Source: Aporrectodea caliginosa (Eukaryota; Annelida; Clitellata; Crassiclitellata; Lumbricidae). From it: a stretch of 64,000 nucleotides of DNA. Positions 20,086-29,434 of the stretch are shown one piece after another. The position numbers and the translations under genes were made by a program. The stretch is from NCBI GenBank assembly GCA_020284085.1, contig JACEVL010000807.1, positions 1,405,001 to 1,469,000 on the forward strand. Direction: 5' to 3'. The notes beneath the pieces were generated by a model. The model was given only the letters and a program-made list of their open reading frames with translations, was not told the origin of the DNA and did not search any database. Numbering within the stretch: position 1 is the first letter of the stretch; each line of letters begins with the position of its first letter.

Positions 20086-20984
20086 TGTTGCGAATTTGGG
20101 TTTTTGGTTGGTATTTCGGTGCCACGGGTGCCAGGGATGCCACGCGCCTGCTACGCCCTCGCCGCGTGTCTTCTACACGTCATGCGTCCTCCACGTACCT
20201 TGTCACGTCTACGCCGCGCCTGTCACATCGCCGCGCCTGGATGCTGCGCGGCCGCCGCGGTTGCCGCGCCTGGACGCCGCGCGGACGCCGCGCTTGCCTC
20301 GCCTACGCCGCGGTTGCCGCGCCTGGACGCCGCGCGGCCGCCGCGCGTGCCTCGCCTACGCCGCGCGGCCGCCGCGCCTGCCTCGCCTAGGCCGCGCTTG
20401 TCACGCTACGCCGCGTGTCTGCCACACGCCGTAGATGCCTCTATATAAAGGGGAGCACACAGTTCCAGCTCGGAGAGAGAGTCAACAGTCAACAGTCGTC
20501 AAGCTCAGAGAACAGTCGTCACTGGGGACACAGTCGTGAGTCGGGACTCGGAGGAAGGCCAGTCACTGCTCCAGTCAACCGGGAAGGAGAGCAGGAGAGC
20601 AACCGGAAGGCCGCGGAGAGCAACCGGAAGGCCGCGGAGTCCGTCAACGTCTGTCTTCGTCTTCTTCGCCGCAGTCAAGGGTCCGCGGCGTTTGCCAGTC
20701 TTCGCCTTCTTCGCCGCGGCGTCGTCTGTGCCTCAGACGCGGCCGATACCGCTTGTCACGCCTGGGTGTCGAACTCTGAACTGACTGCTAAAGTAACTGT
20801 CGGTCGGACTGAGGCAGGACAATATCTGATGCCAAGGGGACATGAACAATCAACGTGACGCTGTAATTGAGGTTTCGTTTTTATCTTGTGAAATAAAGAA
20901 TATTTGTTGAACACTTCGTCTCTTGCTGACCGCAAGGGCCTTACCTAGGCAGACATCCTTCCACTCGAGGCCGGTCCCGCCACA
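20086..20984 (+). repeat. 5' LTR (899 bp)
   Basis: Begins TGTTGCG, ends CCACA. The first third is built of GC-rich CGCCGCGCCTGGACGC-type units whose three frames all translate to Ala/Arg/Pro-rich nonsense. A TATA box CTATATAAAGG at 20440-20450 precedes the expected transcript start, and AATAAA lies at about 20891. Confidence 0.92.
20440..20450 (+). promoter_or_regulatory. TATA box of the 5' LTR
   Basis: CTATATAAAGG in the LTR, upstream of the R-U5 part. The same box is repeated in the 3' LTR at about 23837. Confidence 0.7.
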
Positions 20985-20988
20985 AATT

Positions 20989-21006
20989 TGGTACCAGAAG
21001 TGGGGT
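20989..21006 (+). other. Primer-binding site of the LTR element
   Basis: TGGTACCAGAAGTGGGGT begins 4 nt after the 5' LTR. TGG at the start fits pairing with a tRNA 3' CCA; the donor tRNA is not assigned. Confidence 0.65.
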
Positions 21007-21054
21007 TTTGGTTTCCTCTTCGCTTCGAAAGACTGAAAATTCGACTGCTTCAGG

Positions 21055-23358
21055 ATGGACGACGAAGGGACAATACCGTATTCGACGTTCCACATTCCCG
21101 GTCACCAGATGATTTCAACGCCTGTGGACACACTGCAACGGTCGAGAGCTGAGTCTCGTCGACTGCTCGAAAATATTGACTTCGACGACCGGAACCGGTT
21201 GGACGAGAGTCATATGGAGAAGAAACCGCCTATGACATCGAGCGCAAAGGGTGCAGACCGGAGTGTCTTGGAGGATCTCGGTCGCTTCATCAGCCAGAAG
21301 AAGACTCCGATGAAGCCGGGCAAGTTCGATGGAACCGGGTCCCTCGAGTCATTCTTGACGCAGTTTGAGGTGTGCGCCCGACACAACAAGTGGTCCGCCA
21401 GCGACAAGGTAGATTTTCTCCGTTGCGCACTAGACAAGGCTGCGACTCAGCTTTTGTGGGACTTTGGTGCACGGGAAGATGTCAGCTACGAGCAGCTTGT
21501 CGAACGATTGAAGCAGAGGTACGGAGCGGAAGGACAAGCCGAGACCTTTCGCGCACAGCTTTATTATCGTCACCAGCGTGTGAACGAGAGCCTGAGTGAC
21601 CTCCTCCATGATATCCGACGCCTAGTTGTGCTCGCCTACCCGGTACCGTCGAACGAGACAACTGACATCGTCGCCAGAGACGCCTTCCTTGAAGCTATCA
21701 GGGATCGAGAATTGTCCCTGAAGGTGCGAGAAAGAGAACCACGCACGATCGACGAGGCTTACCGAATGGCGCTTCGACTCAGCGCTTACCAGGAGATGGC
21801 CAATGCTGACGATCGCCGGAGGCCACCAGACCGAGTACGGGGGACTCAAGAAACGGACGTCAACGCGCAGCTCCAGAAGCAACTGGACGGCTTCCTGAAG
21901 ACCCAACGAAGATGGCAGCAGGAATTCGAGGAGAAGATCGAGCGTCGCTTCGAAGGACTTCGAGCCGTACCTCCGAACCGGGAAGAAGGAGGCCAAGCAG
22001 CCCGCAGGACTGGACGTCTCGTCATCTGCTACAACTGCGGACTCGCTGGACACATCGCTCGCCGCTGTCCACAGCCACGACGACCTGCCGCGCAGTCTGA
22101 ACCGATGATTCCGGAGGCGGAGGTGGTCACCAACCATACAACACGTCAGCCGACTACGAAACTGACCAGCAACGCCATCTACATTCGAGCTACGATCAAC
22201 CAACGGTCGCGGATGTGCCTCATTGACACGGGCTCCGAGGTAAGCATCGTACCTTGTGGCGATGTAGAGGGCATGGAATTGCAGGCTAGCGCGCGAATAC
22301 TCTTGGCAGCCAATGGCACCGAAATACGGGTTTTAGGGGAAGTGACCATGCCACTGAAGATTACCAGGGGTTTTGAAATTAGCACCAGGTTTTTGGTTTC
22401 GGATCAGGTTTTTGAGCCCATGCTTGGAATGGACTGGTTGCGTGAGCACCGGTGTAGAATTGGGTTTGGCACAGGCGCTATTTTTGTTGGCAGGAGGCGC
22501 ATATCGCTAGTTAAGGGTAACGGCTCCACCTGGTGTAGACGGGTAGTAGTGGCAGAGGAAATTGTGGTATCGCCCCGATCGCAGTGCGATGTTCCCTCTA
22601 GGACGCTGTATGGGAGTTTAACGGCCACGGCACCGGCTTGGATGACTGAGGCCTCAGAATTGTCACCAGGAGTTCATGTTGCTCGGGTGTTGATTAGGGA
22701 CGACACCAATGTCACCCAAGTTAGGGAGGTAAATGTCGGTCAGCAACCTGCCACGCTAAGTAAGGATAGAGTTCTTGGAGGGCTACACCCTGTACAGGTA
22801 GTCGTCGAGGAGGAAGGTAATGAGGTGACAGAGGCCGTGAAGGATGATCCAGTCGTAGAGGAGTTGATGAAGAACCTCCCGACTGATGTACCCATCGAGG
22901 CAAGAGAGAAGTTGAAGGATCTTCTCAAGAATAATAGAGATGTGTTTTCTGCTTCGGAAAAGGATCTAGGCAGGACCACGGTGTGTGAGCACCGCATTGA
23001 CACCGGGGATGCCCGACCGATTAGGCAGCCATTGCGTAGACAGCCGCTCTCATACCAGACACATATTGCGATGGTGATAGTGATAGCTTTGGCTATGTTG
23101 ACCAGTATCTCGGTTAACGGTGAATTCAGAAGGATGAGCTTTAGGGTGAGGATGTACCTGGATGATATGATGATCTTGGGAGAAGCAAGGGAGCCACCCG
23201 GGGAGCGTCCAGACTGGGCTTGTCAGCGTCTGCGGGGAGCCCGCGCAAGGCTTAAGGTCGGCGTTGTATCGCGCCTTGTTCCTCAGGTTTTGGTGGCCGC
23301 GCTTATTGCAGCGTTATGGCCGCACTGTTGTCACGATGTTGCCACGCTGCCACAGTGA
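21055..23358 (+). CDS. Gag-protease polyprotein with deleted reverse transcriptase
   Basis: A single 767-residue frame. Residues about 75-290 are a Ty3/gypsy Gag core (KPGKFDGTGSLESFLTQFE, WDFGAREDVSYEQLVERLKQ). A CCHC zinc knuckle CYNCGLAGHIARRC lies at about 325-338. The retropepsin active site CLIDTGSEVSIVP is near residue 390, with a GMDWLREHRC segment near 460. RT begins at about 640 (DTGDARPIRQPLRRQPLSYQ) but jumps within about 50 residues to a MYLDDMMILG motif near 700, so most of the fingers and palm is missing, as are RNase H and integrase. The ATG is the first after the primer site. It probably makes particles that a full-length relative's polymerase could use. Confidence 0.88.
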   Translation: MDDEGTIPYSTFHIPGHQMISTPVDTLQRSRAESRRLLENIDFDDRNRLDESHMEKKPPMTSSAKGADRSVLEDLGRFISQKKTPMKPGKFDGTGSLESFLTQFEVCARHNKWSASDKVDFLRCALDKAATQLLWDFGAREDVSYEQLVERLKQRYGAEGQAETFRAQLYYRHQRVNESLSDLLHDIRRLVVLAYPVPSNETTDIVARDAFLEAIRDRELSLKVREREPRTIDEAYRMALRLSAYQEMANADDRRRPPDRVRGTQETDVNAQLQKQLDGFLKTQRRWQQEFEEKIERRFEGLRAVPPNREEGGQAARRTGRLVICYNCGLAGHIARRCPQPRRPAAQSEPMIPEAEVVTNHTTRQPTTKLTSNAIYIRATINQRSRMCLIDTGSEVSIVPCGDVEGMELQASARILLAANGTEIRVLGEVTMPLKITRGFEISTRFLVSDQVFEPMLGMDWLREHRCRIGFGTGAIFVGRRRISLVKGNGSTWCRRVVVAEEIVVSPRSQCDVPSRTLYGSLTATAPAWMTEASELSPGVHVARVLIRDDTNVTQVREVNVGQQPATLSKDRVLGGLHPVQVVVEEEGNEVTEAVKDDPVVEELMKNLPTDVPIEAREKLKDLLKNNRDVFSASEKDLGRTTVCEHRIDTGDARPIRQPLRRQPLSYQTHIAMVIVIALAMLTSISVNGEFRRMSFRVRMYLDDMMILGEAREPPGERPDWACQRLRGARARLKVGVVSRLVPQVLVAALIAALWPHCCHDVATLPQ

Positions 23359-23482
23359 CTGAGCCACGCTTATCACCACGTCTGTCACGTTAAGTTATCG
23401 ACATTTTCTCGCTGGGGAGCGAGCTAATTACTTTAAGTTGACTCCAAAAAGGGGGCTTTTGGTTTCGGTAGTGCCCGGGGGG

Positions 23483-24381
23483 TGTTGCGAATTTGGGTTT
23501 TTGGTTGGTATTTCGGTGCCACGGGTGCCAGGGATGCCACGCGCCTGCTACGCCCTCGCCGCGTGTCTTCTACACGTCATGCGTCCTCCACGTACCTTGT
23601 CACGTCTACGCCGCGCCTGTCACATCGCCGCGCCTGGATGCTGCGCGGCCGCCGCGGTTGCCGCGCCTGGACGCCGCGCGGACGCCGCGCTTGCCTCGCC
23701 TACGCCGCGGTTGCCGCGCCTGGACGCCGCGCGGCCGCCGCGCGTGCCTCGCCTACGCCGCGCGGCCGCCGCGCCTGCCTCGCCTAGGCCGCGCTTGTCA
23801 CGCTACGCCGCGTGTCTGCCACACGCCGTAGATGCCTCTATATAAAGGGGAGCACACAGTTCCAGCTCGGAGAGAGAGTCAACAGTCAACAGTCGTCAAG
23901 CTCAGAGAACAGTCGTCACTGGGGACACAGTCGTGAGTCGGGACTCGGAGGAAGGCCAGTCACTGCTCCAGTCAACCGGGAAGGAGAGCAGGAGAGCAAC
24001 CGGAAGGCCGCGGAGAGCAACCGGAAGGCCGCGGAGTCCGTCAACGTCTGTCTTCGTCTTCTTCGCCGCAGTCAAGGGTCCGCGGCGTTTGCCAGTCTTC
24101 GCCTTCTTCGCCGCGGCGTCGTCTGTGCCTCAGACGCGGCCGATACCGCTTGTCACGCCTGGGTGTCGAACTCTGAACTGACTGCTAAAGTAACTGTCGG
24201 TCGGACTGAGGCAGGACAATATCTGATGCCAAGGGGACATGAACAATCAACGTGACGCTGTAATTGAGGTTTCGTTTTTATCTTGTGAAATAAAGAATAT
24301 TTGTTGAACACTTCGTCTCTTGCTGACCGCAAGGGCCTTACCTAGGCAGACATCCTTCCACTCGAGGCCGGTCCCGCCACA
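23483..24381 (+). repeat. 3' LTR (899 bp)
   Basis: Same length as the 5' LTR and no difference noticed by eye. Preceded by a G-rich tract ending CCCGGGGGG that may serve as polypurine tract. Confidence 0.92.
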
Positions 24382-24464
24382 ATCCATTATCACTCTTGTT
24401 AGCATTTCTGCGTTTTTGTCAGATTGTGTTTCTCAATAAAACGAATAATTGTATTGTATTTATT

Positions 24465-24537
24465 ATTATTGTATTTTGAAATTTATAAAGCGCTTCTCAC
24501 AGTAGGCCTAATACGGTACCCAATCAGAAGCGCAATT
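24465..24537 (-). mobile_element. LINE/SINE tail hairpin
   Basis: ATTGTATTGTATTTATTATT, then AAAGCGCTTCTCACAG and CAGAAGCGC. A minus-strand LINE-type tail, partly also present in duplication copy 2 at 28960. Confidence 0.6.
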
Positions 24538-24539
24538 AA

Positions 24540-25000
24540 GGGGTCGTCCATTAATTATGTCAACACATTTTAGGCAGTTTTGACCCCCTCCCCCCAGCCC
24601 CTTGTCAACAACTGTCAAACATTGACGGACCCCCTAAAAATTATGTCAACAATCCCAGAACCCCCTACAAAAAAAGAAACAAAATAACTCAATACAATGT
24701 CATGTAGAATCATTTAAAAAAAATTTACACTAAAAATGAAATCTCGAATTTCAAAAATATACGAGTTTAGTTTATTACCAGCTTTTTTAGTAGTAGGCCT
24801 ATTAAACATTAAGCACTTTATACATTTTTAGCATTTCTTAGTGTTTTCGGTACCATTTGGAAGGGTCTTTGTTGATTTATTGGAGAAAAAATTGCTTGAC
24901 GTCAACTTGTAGCCTACCGAACACCCTCGATCCCCCCTTGTCAACAACTGTCAAACTTTTAAAAAGAACCTCCCCCTATTTTGTTGACATGGACGACCCC
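24540..25000 (+). mobile_element. MITE family A, copy 2
   Basis: 461 bp from GGGGTCGTCCATTAATTATG to ATGGACGACCCC; reverse orientation of the copy at 484. Absent from the matching place in duplication copy 2 (near 29025). Confidence 0.85.
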
Positions 25001-25372
25001 TAAGCACCATGCAATTAATATATGAGGCAAATTAACATGCGCACGCTTATAATTATTGCAGGTTGAGGTGGCGATATTACAATACACTAGCCTACAATAC
25101 AAATGAAAATTTATAGCGCGCTTTACAAGACAGGTCTTGCACGAGAGCGCGTTTCGCTACATTCGTAGTCGTAGCTATAAATCGATGAGAATGTTACAAA
25201 ACGAACGATCGAGTATAGATCGAGGGACAGGTAGACCTAATATATGATTAGTCTTCAGTAGATCTATATTATAGTCGCCTGCCAGGTATACAAAGGCGCC
25301 AAGAATTCTAAGATTTAGCCTAGTCAACAGTCTGTATACGCCTAGACCTACGCATAGGCCTACATGTACATT

Positions 25373-25440
25373 TTAACACTAGAAGTACCGAGAAATCGAA
25401 CTTCCTAGAAGCACCAAGGGGGTCATTTTGACCCCACATA
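25373..25440 (+). mobile_element. Solitary piggyBac-like terminal repeat
   Basis: TTAACACTAGAAGTACCGAG followed by a GGGTCATTTTGACCC palindrome. It resembles the end of the complete element at 26457 but has no partner end nearby. It marks the right edge of duplication copy 1. Confidence 0.6.
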
Positions 25441-26989
25441 ATTTATAATGCAAAGTCATTTGCAAATTCAATTAAATTGATTATCAACTTTATTAACATA
25501 AATTACTTAAGCATAAACAAATGTAATAAGTATATATAAGTTGGAATGGAATAATAGGCTAATGAGTGCATAATTATGGGCCTTATACATGAACAATCCC
25601 ACTTCTATAGTTTATTGATACTCTCAAAGGGCAGTATAGCCTATGCCTATACGTATTCCCAGATATAAAACTAGATATTTTATGCGCTCTAGGAGGTGCA
25701 TTGCATTTGATACGGATAGCTCGCTGCTGTAAGGTTGGCAGACAATCCAGACAAGTAGGCCTACGATAAGTAGGCTATACCGCTATAGCTTGCTAAGGTA
25801 GACCTTGCTTCCATTACCTCAAAATATCCGCACCTCACCTTCTCATCCTCAGTCCGAGACCTGGGATTAACCCTAGACCAGGAGCTTACGTTTGTCCAAC
25901 ACATTAATCTCCTTTGCCGTAGCTGTTACTACCAGCTCCGGCAACTCAGGGTGATATCCCGGTCCCTCTCCCCAGATGCAGCTTCTACGCTGGTTCATTC
26001 CTTCGTAGTCTCCCGTCTGGACTACTGTAGTGCCATATATGGCGGGCTCCCGGCTTGCCGGCTTAAATGCCTTAACAGAGTCCTGCGCACGGCTGCCCGC
26101 CTTGTGGGCCGCATCCCTAAGTTCTCTCGAGTCTCCTGGTACGTTCGGGATGTCCTCAATTGGCTCCCCTATCCGCAGCGCATTGCCTACCGGGTCTCTG
26201 CATTGGTCCGGCGCTGCACTGAGGGCCTGGCTCCTCCATATCTGCGGGAACTCTGCTGCCCTGTATACTGTGACTGTTCCGCGTCGTGGCTCGTTACGCT
26301 CAGCGGTGCAAGCTAGCAGAGTTCCTTGTCCCCGTGCTCGGACTGCTATCCGACAGCGCCGCGCCTTCTCTGTGGCTGGCCCGGTGACCTGGAATGGACT
26401 TCCGGTGGCACTGCGTCTAACCTCAATAGGACAATCTGCTCAGTTCTTCTCTAGCCTTAACACTAGAACGTCGGCTCTTTTCTACCACCTAAAACGTCGG
26501 AATGGGTCATTTTTGACCCATACAGTTTCATTAATAGAAACCATATATTTTTGAAGGATAATTCTTCTGCAGCGGAAAATTATGACCCATGAGTAATATT
26601 TTTGATACAATTCCGCGGCAGGAGACCTTTGCGCATGCGTAGTCTTCGGCGCATGCGCATTGTCCAAACTGTGTTACATATATCAATTGGCGTCATGAAG
26701 GTCGGTTAGGGTCAGATTAAGCGTTGTGAGGGTCAGTTAGGGTCAGGATTAGGGTTAGTGTCGTCATTAAATAAAATGCTAAACACTTTCCGCCGCAGAA
26801 GGAATTTCTTTATGCGCTGCGTTGCGGAATCTTCCGCCGTATACAAGCGCCGCGCATTTTTGCACGAGTCCTTAAAATAACTGAATGATTTACTGATCTC
26901 ACTGTAATAAGCATTCAGAATGTTAAACTTTTTATTTATTTATGCTTCCCCTAAAGTGCCTGAAGGTACTATTTAGAGGCGTTGAGTTC

Positions 26990-27594
26990 CTCAAGCGATA
27001 CTGAACACGAGTCGTCTCCCAGACACGCTCGTGCTTCTATTTCAGTGCATCGTTGGATGATGTGACGCATTATACCTTCATCAACAGAAGTTGAAACGCG
27101 ATCAAAATAGAATCTTTTCTTATTTGTTGTGTCGCAAACAGCGTTAGTCCTGAAACTTCGCTGAGCACGTTCTGACTGCTTAGCCTTCCACGAGGTGCAT
27201 CATCGGGTGAAATAAAAATCCAGACATTGCCATCCCTTGATGCTTCCCTGGTTTCTGTAGCTGCATTTGTGCTGTCACAATGTTGAAATGATGAGCGACC
27301 TCATCTGTAACCACGACCTCGTCTTTGACCACGAGAACCCCCTCGACCACATGCACGCACACTTCCAGGGGTAGGAACTTCAGGATTTGGAATGGCTAAC
27401 TGTTCGTCTTGTCCACCATGATCATTATCGACACTTGAAACAGATGAACTGCTACTTGCCTCAACAGACAGGTTTTGTATTCCGGTATCTGAGACAGATA
27501 GGAATTCAAGGTCTGTTCCCTCATGCGAAGCTGTCTTGCTGGCTCTGCGCCTCACTATCTTAGGGCCTTTTGTACCCCAGTATCTTCTCTGCAC
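26990..27594 (-). pseudogene. piggyBac transposase remnant, downstream part
   Basis: A minus-strand frame at 27594-27301 is Ser/Gly/Arg-rich (VEASSSSSVSSVDNDHGGQ); further down a frame reading KQSERAQRSFRTNAVCDTTN ends at a TAG near 26990. These are separated by frame breaks and lack the catalytic aspartates. Confidence 0.5.
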
Positions 27595-27882
27595 AGTCGT
27601 TCCTCCCTTCGGTCTCCGGCCCGTGGTTACTTGGTTGTCCCGCGGGTGCGTACTTCTACGACCCAGTCTAGGAGTTTCGCTATTGTTGGTCCCAATAGCT
27701 GGAACCAGTTACCTCAGTCCCCCAGGACTGACCTTTTTTCTATTATTTTCTTTTGACCAGTTCCGCAAGCGCTTGACAACATCTCTTTACCAGTGAATAG
27801 ACTGGCCCGGGTCGGGAGCGCCTCTGTTTTCGAGTGGCGCTATATAATGCTTGATTACGATTACGATTACGATTACGTTTAC
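27520..27882 (+). mobile_element. LINE 3' end with GATTAC tail, nested in the piggyBac
   Basis: Plus-strand frame (MRSCLAGSAPHYLRAFC, TQSRSFAIVGPNSWNQLPQS), hairpin GGGAGCGCCTCTG ... GTGGCGCTATATAAT and a (GATTAC)n tail. It separates the N-terminal piggyBac frame (27984-27880) from the rest. Confidence 0.78.
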
Positions 27883-27984
27883 AAAGGCCTCACTATCATT
27901 GACTTCCGATTCGATAGAAGTGTCCTCACCGATTTCTTCAATCAAACGAAGGGCTTGGTTTGCTGTATGCATATAATCGTACAC
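27880..27984 (-). pseudogene. piggyBac transposase N-terminal remnant
   Basis: Starts MYDYMHTANQALRLIEEIGE and stays acidic until the LINE insertion at about 27880. Confidence 0.55.
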
Positions 27985-28474
27985 GACGACTCATTTTAGC
28001 GCAGGTATCGATAACCCTCAGATATAGCAGTTTTTATATCAATTGTGTTTGAAACAATAAACAAAACTGTTTACGAATAGCGGGAAGAATGTGAGCTTTA
28101 CAATGCCGTCATAAATATGTAAGGTTAATATAAGATATACACTAGAAAATTAGCATTTGCGCTAATAGTGTCATGGGTCAAAAATGACCCCAATCCGACG
28201 TTCTAGGTATTGGCTGCTCTAACTCCTATACCTGACCAGCTATTAATAAGATTTTTCTTGTATGCCTTTGCGGCCACAATGCCATAGATGTCATAAAATA
28301 TTTTCCTTTAATGGTTACTGGGTGCTACATGGCACGCTCGCAAAGTGCGCTATGGGTCAAAAATGACCCATGCCGACGTTCTAGTGTTAAGACTGTCCTG
28401 TTTGACCGAGGTTGGGCTGGGAGCGCTCCTGAGTAGACTGTCTTGAAGGGCGCTATATAAAACTACTGTAATAC

Positions 28475-28599
<125 letters not shown>

Positions 28600-29434
28600 G
28601 ATGCCAATAGAAGATTACAGTATATAGCTGATGCGAGACTCCTTTTCTCCATATGATATTACACAACCCCAAGCATGTACTTCACCAACTCCTACCTCCA
28701 CTCAGACCCCCTCCTTTCACCAATTAGCCTAGGCCTACAACCTAGACTCCTAGAGCACACAACCATGGATACTCTCCCACCCAAAGACAACTCTCAATTT
28801 ATTCCCAGATTCTTATATAAAAATATTTACTAGCTTATTTTAAAATTTTGTAATTAACTTTTATCATCCATTATCACTCTTGTTAGCATTTCTGCGTTTT
28901 TGTCAGATTGTGTTTCTCAATAAAACGAATATTGTAGGCCTATTGTAGGCCTATTTATTGTATTGTATTTTGAAATTTATAAAGCGTTTCTCACAGTAAT
29001 AATACGTACGGTAGGCTACACAAGCACCATGCAATTAATAGATGAGGCAAATTAACATGCGCACGCTTAATTATTGCAGGTTGAAGTGGCGATATTACAA
29101 TACAATATATCGTATACAATAGGCTACAAAATAATGAAAATTTATAGCGCGCTTTACAAGACAGGTCTTGCACGAGAGCGCGTTTCGCTACATTCGTACG
29201 TATAGTCTAGCACTCTAGCTATAAATCGATGAGAATATGTTACAAAACGAACGAGTATAGAGGGACAGGACGACAGATGATATATTATGATTAGGCTACC
29301 GGTAGTCTTAAGTAGGCTAGATCTATATTATAGTCGCCTGCCATGCAGGTATACAAAGGCGCCAAGAATTCTAAGATTTAGCCTAGTCAACAGTAGGCCT
29401 AGACCTACGTATACGCCCTATAGGCCTACATATG

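Larger units (their letters stand above)
20086..24381 (+). mobile_element. Ty3/gypsy-type LTR retrotransposon, polymerase deleted
   Basis: Full element of 4296 bp bounded by two 899-bp LTRs that begin TGTTGCG and end GCCACA. It holds a primer-binding site, one frame with gag, zinc knuckle and protease, the very start of reverse transcriptase and a YLDD-like remnant. RNase H and integrase are absent, so it must move in trans. The LTRs look identical, implying a recent insertion. GC content is far above the surroundings. Confidence 0.92.
19566..25372. repeat. Segmental duplication copy 1 (about 1.5 kb, expanded by insertions)
   Basis: The parts 19566-20085 and 24382-25372 align with 25556-25790 and 28599-29434, with many small indels. 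Copy 1 was enlarged by the LTR retrotransposon (20086-24381) and MITE A (24540-25000), both missing from copy 2. Confidence 0.85.
26457..28390 (-). mobile_element. piggyBac-like element, degenerate, TTAA on both sides
   Basis: Left end TTAACACTAGAACGTCGGC and right end GCCGACGTTCTAGTGTTAA are perfect inverted repeats with TTAA target duplication. Each end also has a TGGGTCATTTTTGACCCA palindrome. Minus-strand pieces of a transposase remain: an acidic N-terminus (DYMHTANQALRLIEEI near 27980) and a C-terminal stretch near 27180-26990. The catalytic core is missing. An extra right end at about 28172-28207 suggests an earlier nested or rearranged copy. Confidence 0.85.

Noticed and set aside
20088..20858. 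Ala/Arg/Pro-rich frames, repeated at 23438-24255
   Set aside because: They lie in the two LTR copies and exist in all three frames because of GC-rich tandem units; not proteins.
21210..23003. Antisense frames across the gag-protease ORF
   Set aside because: Shadows of the strong plus-strand coding frame.
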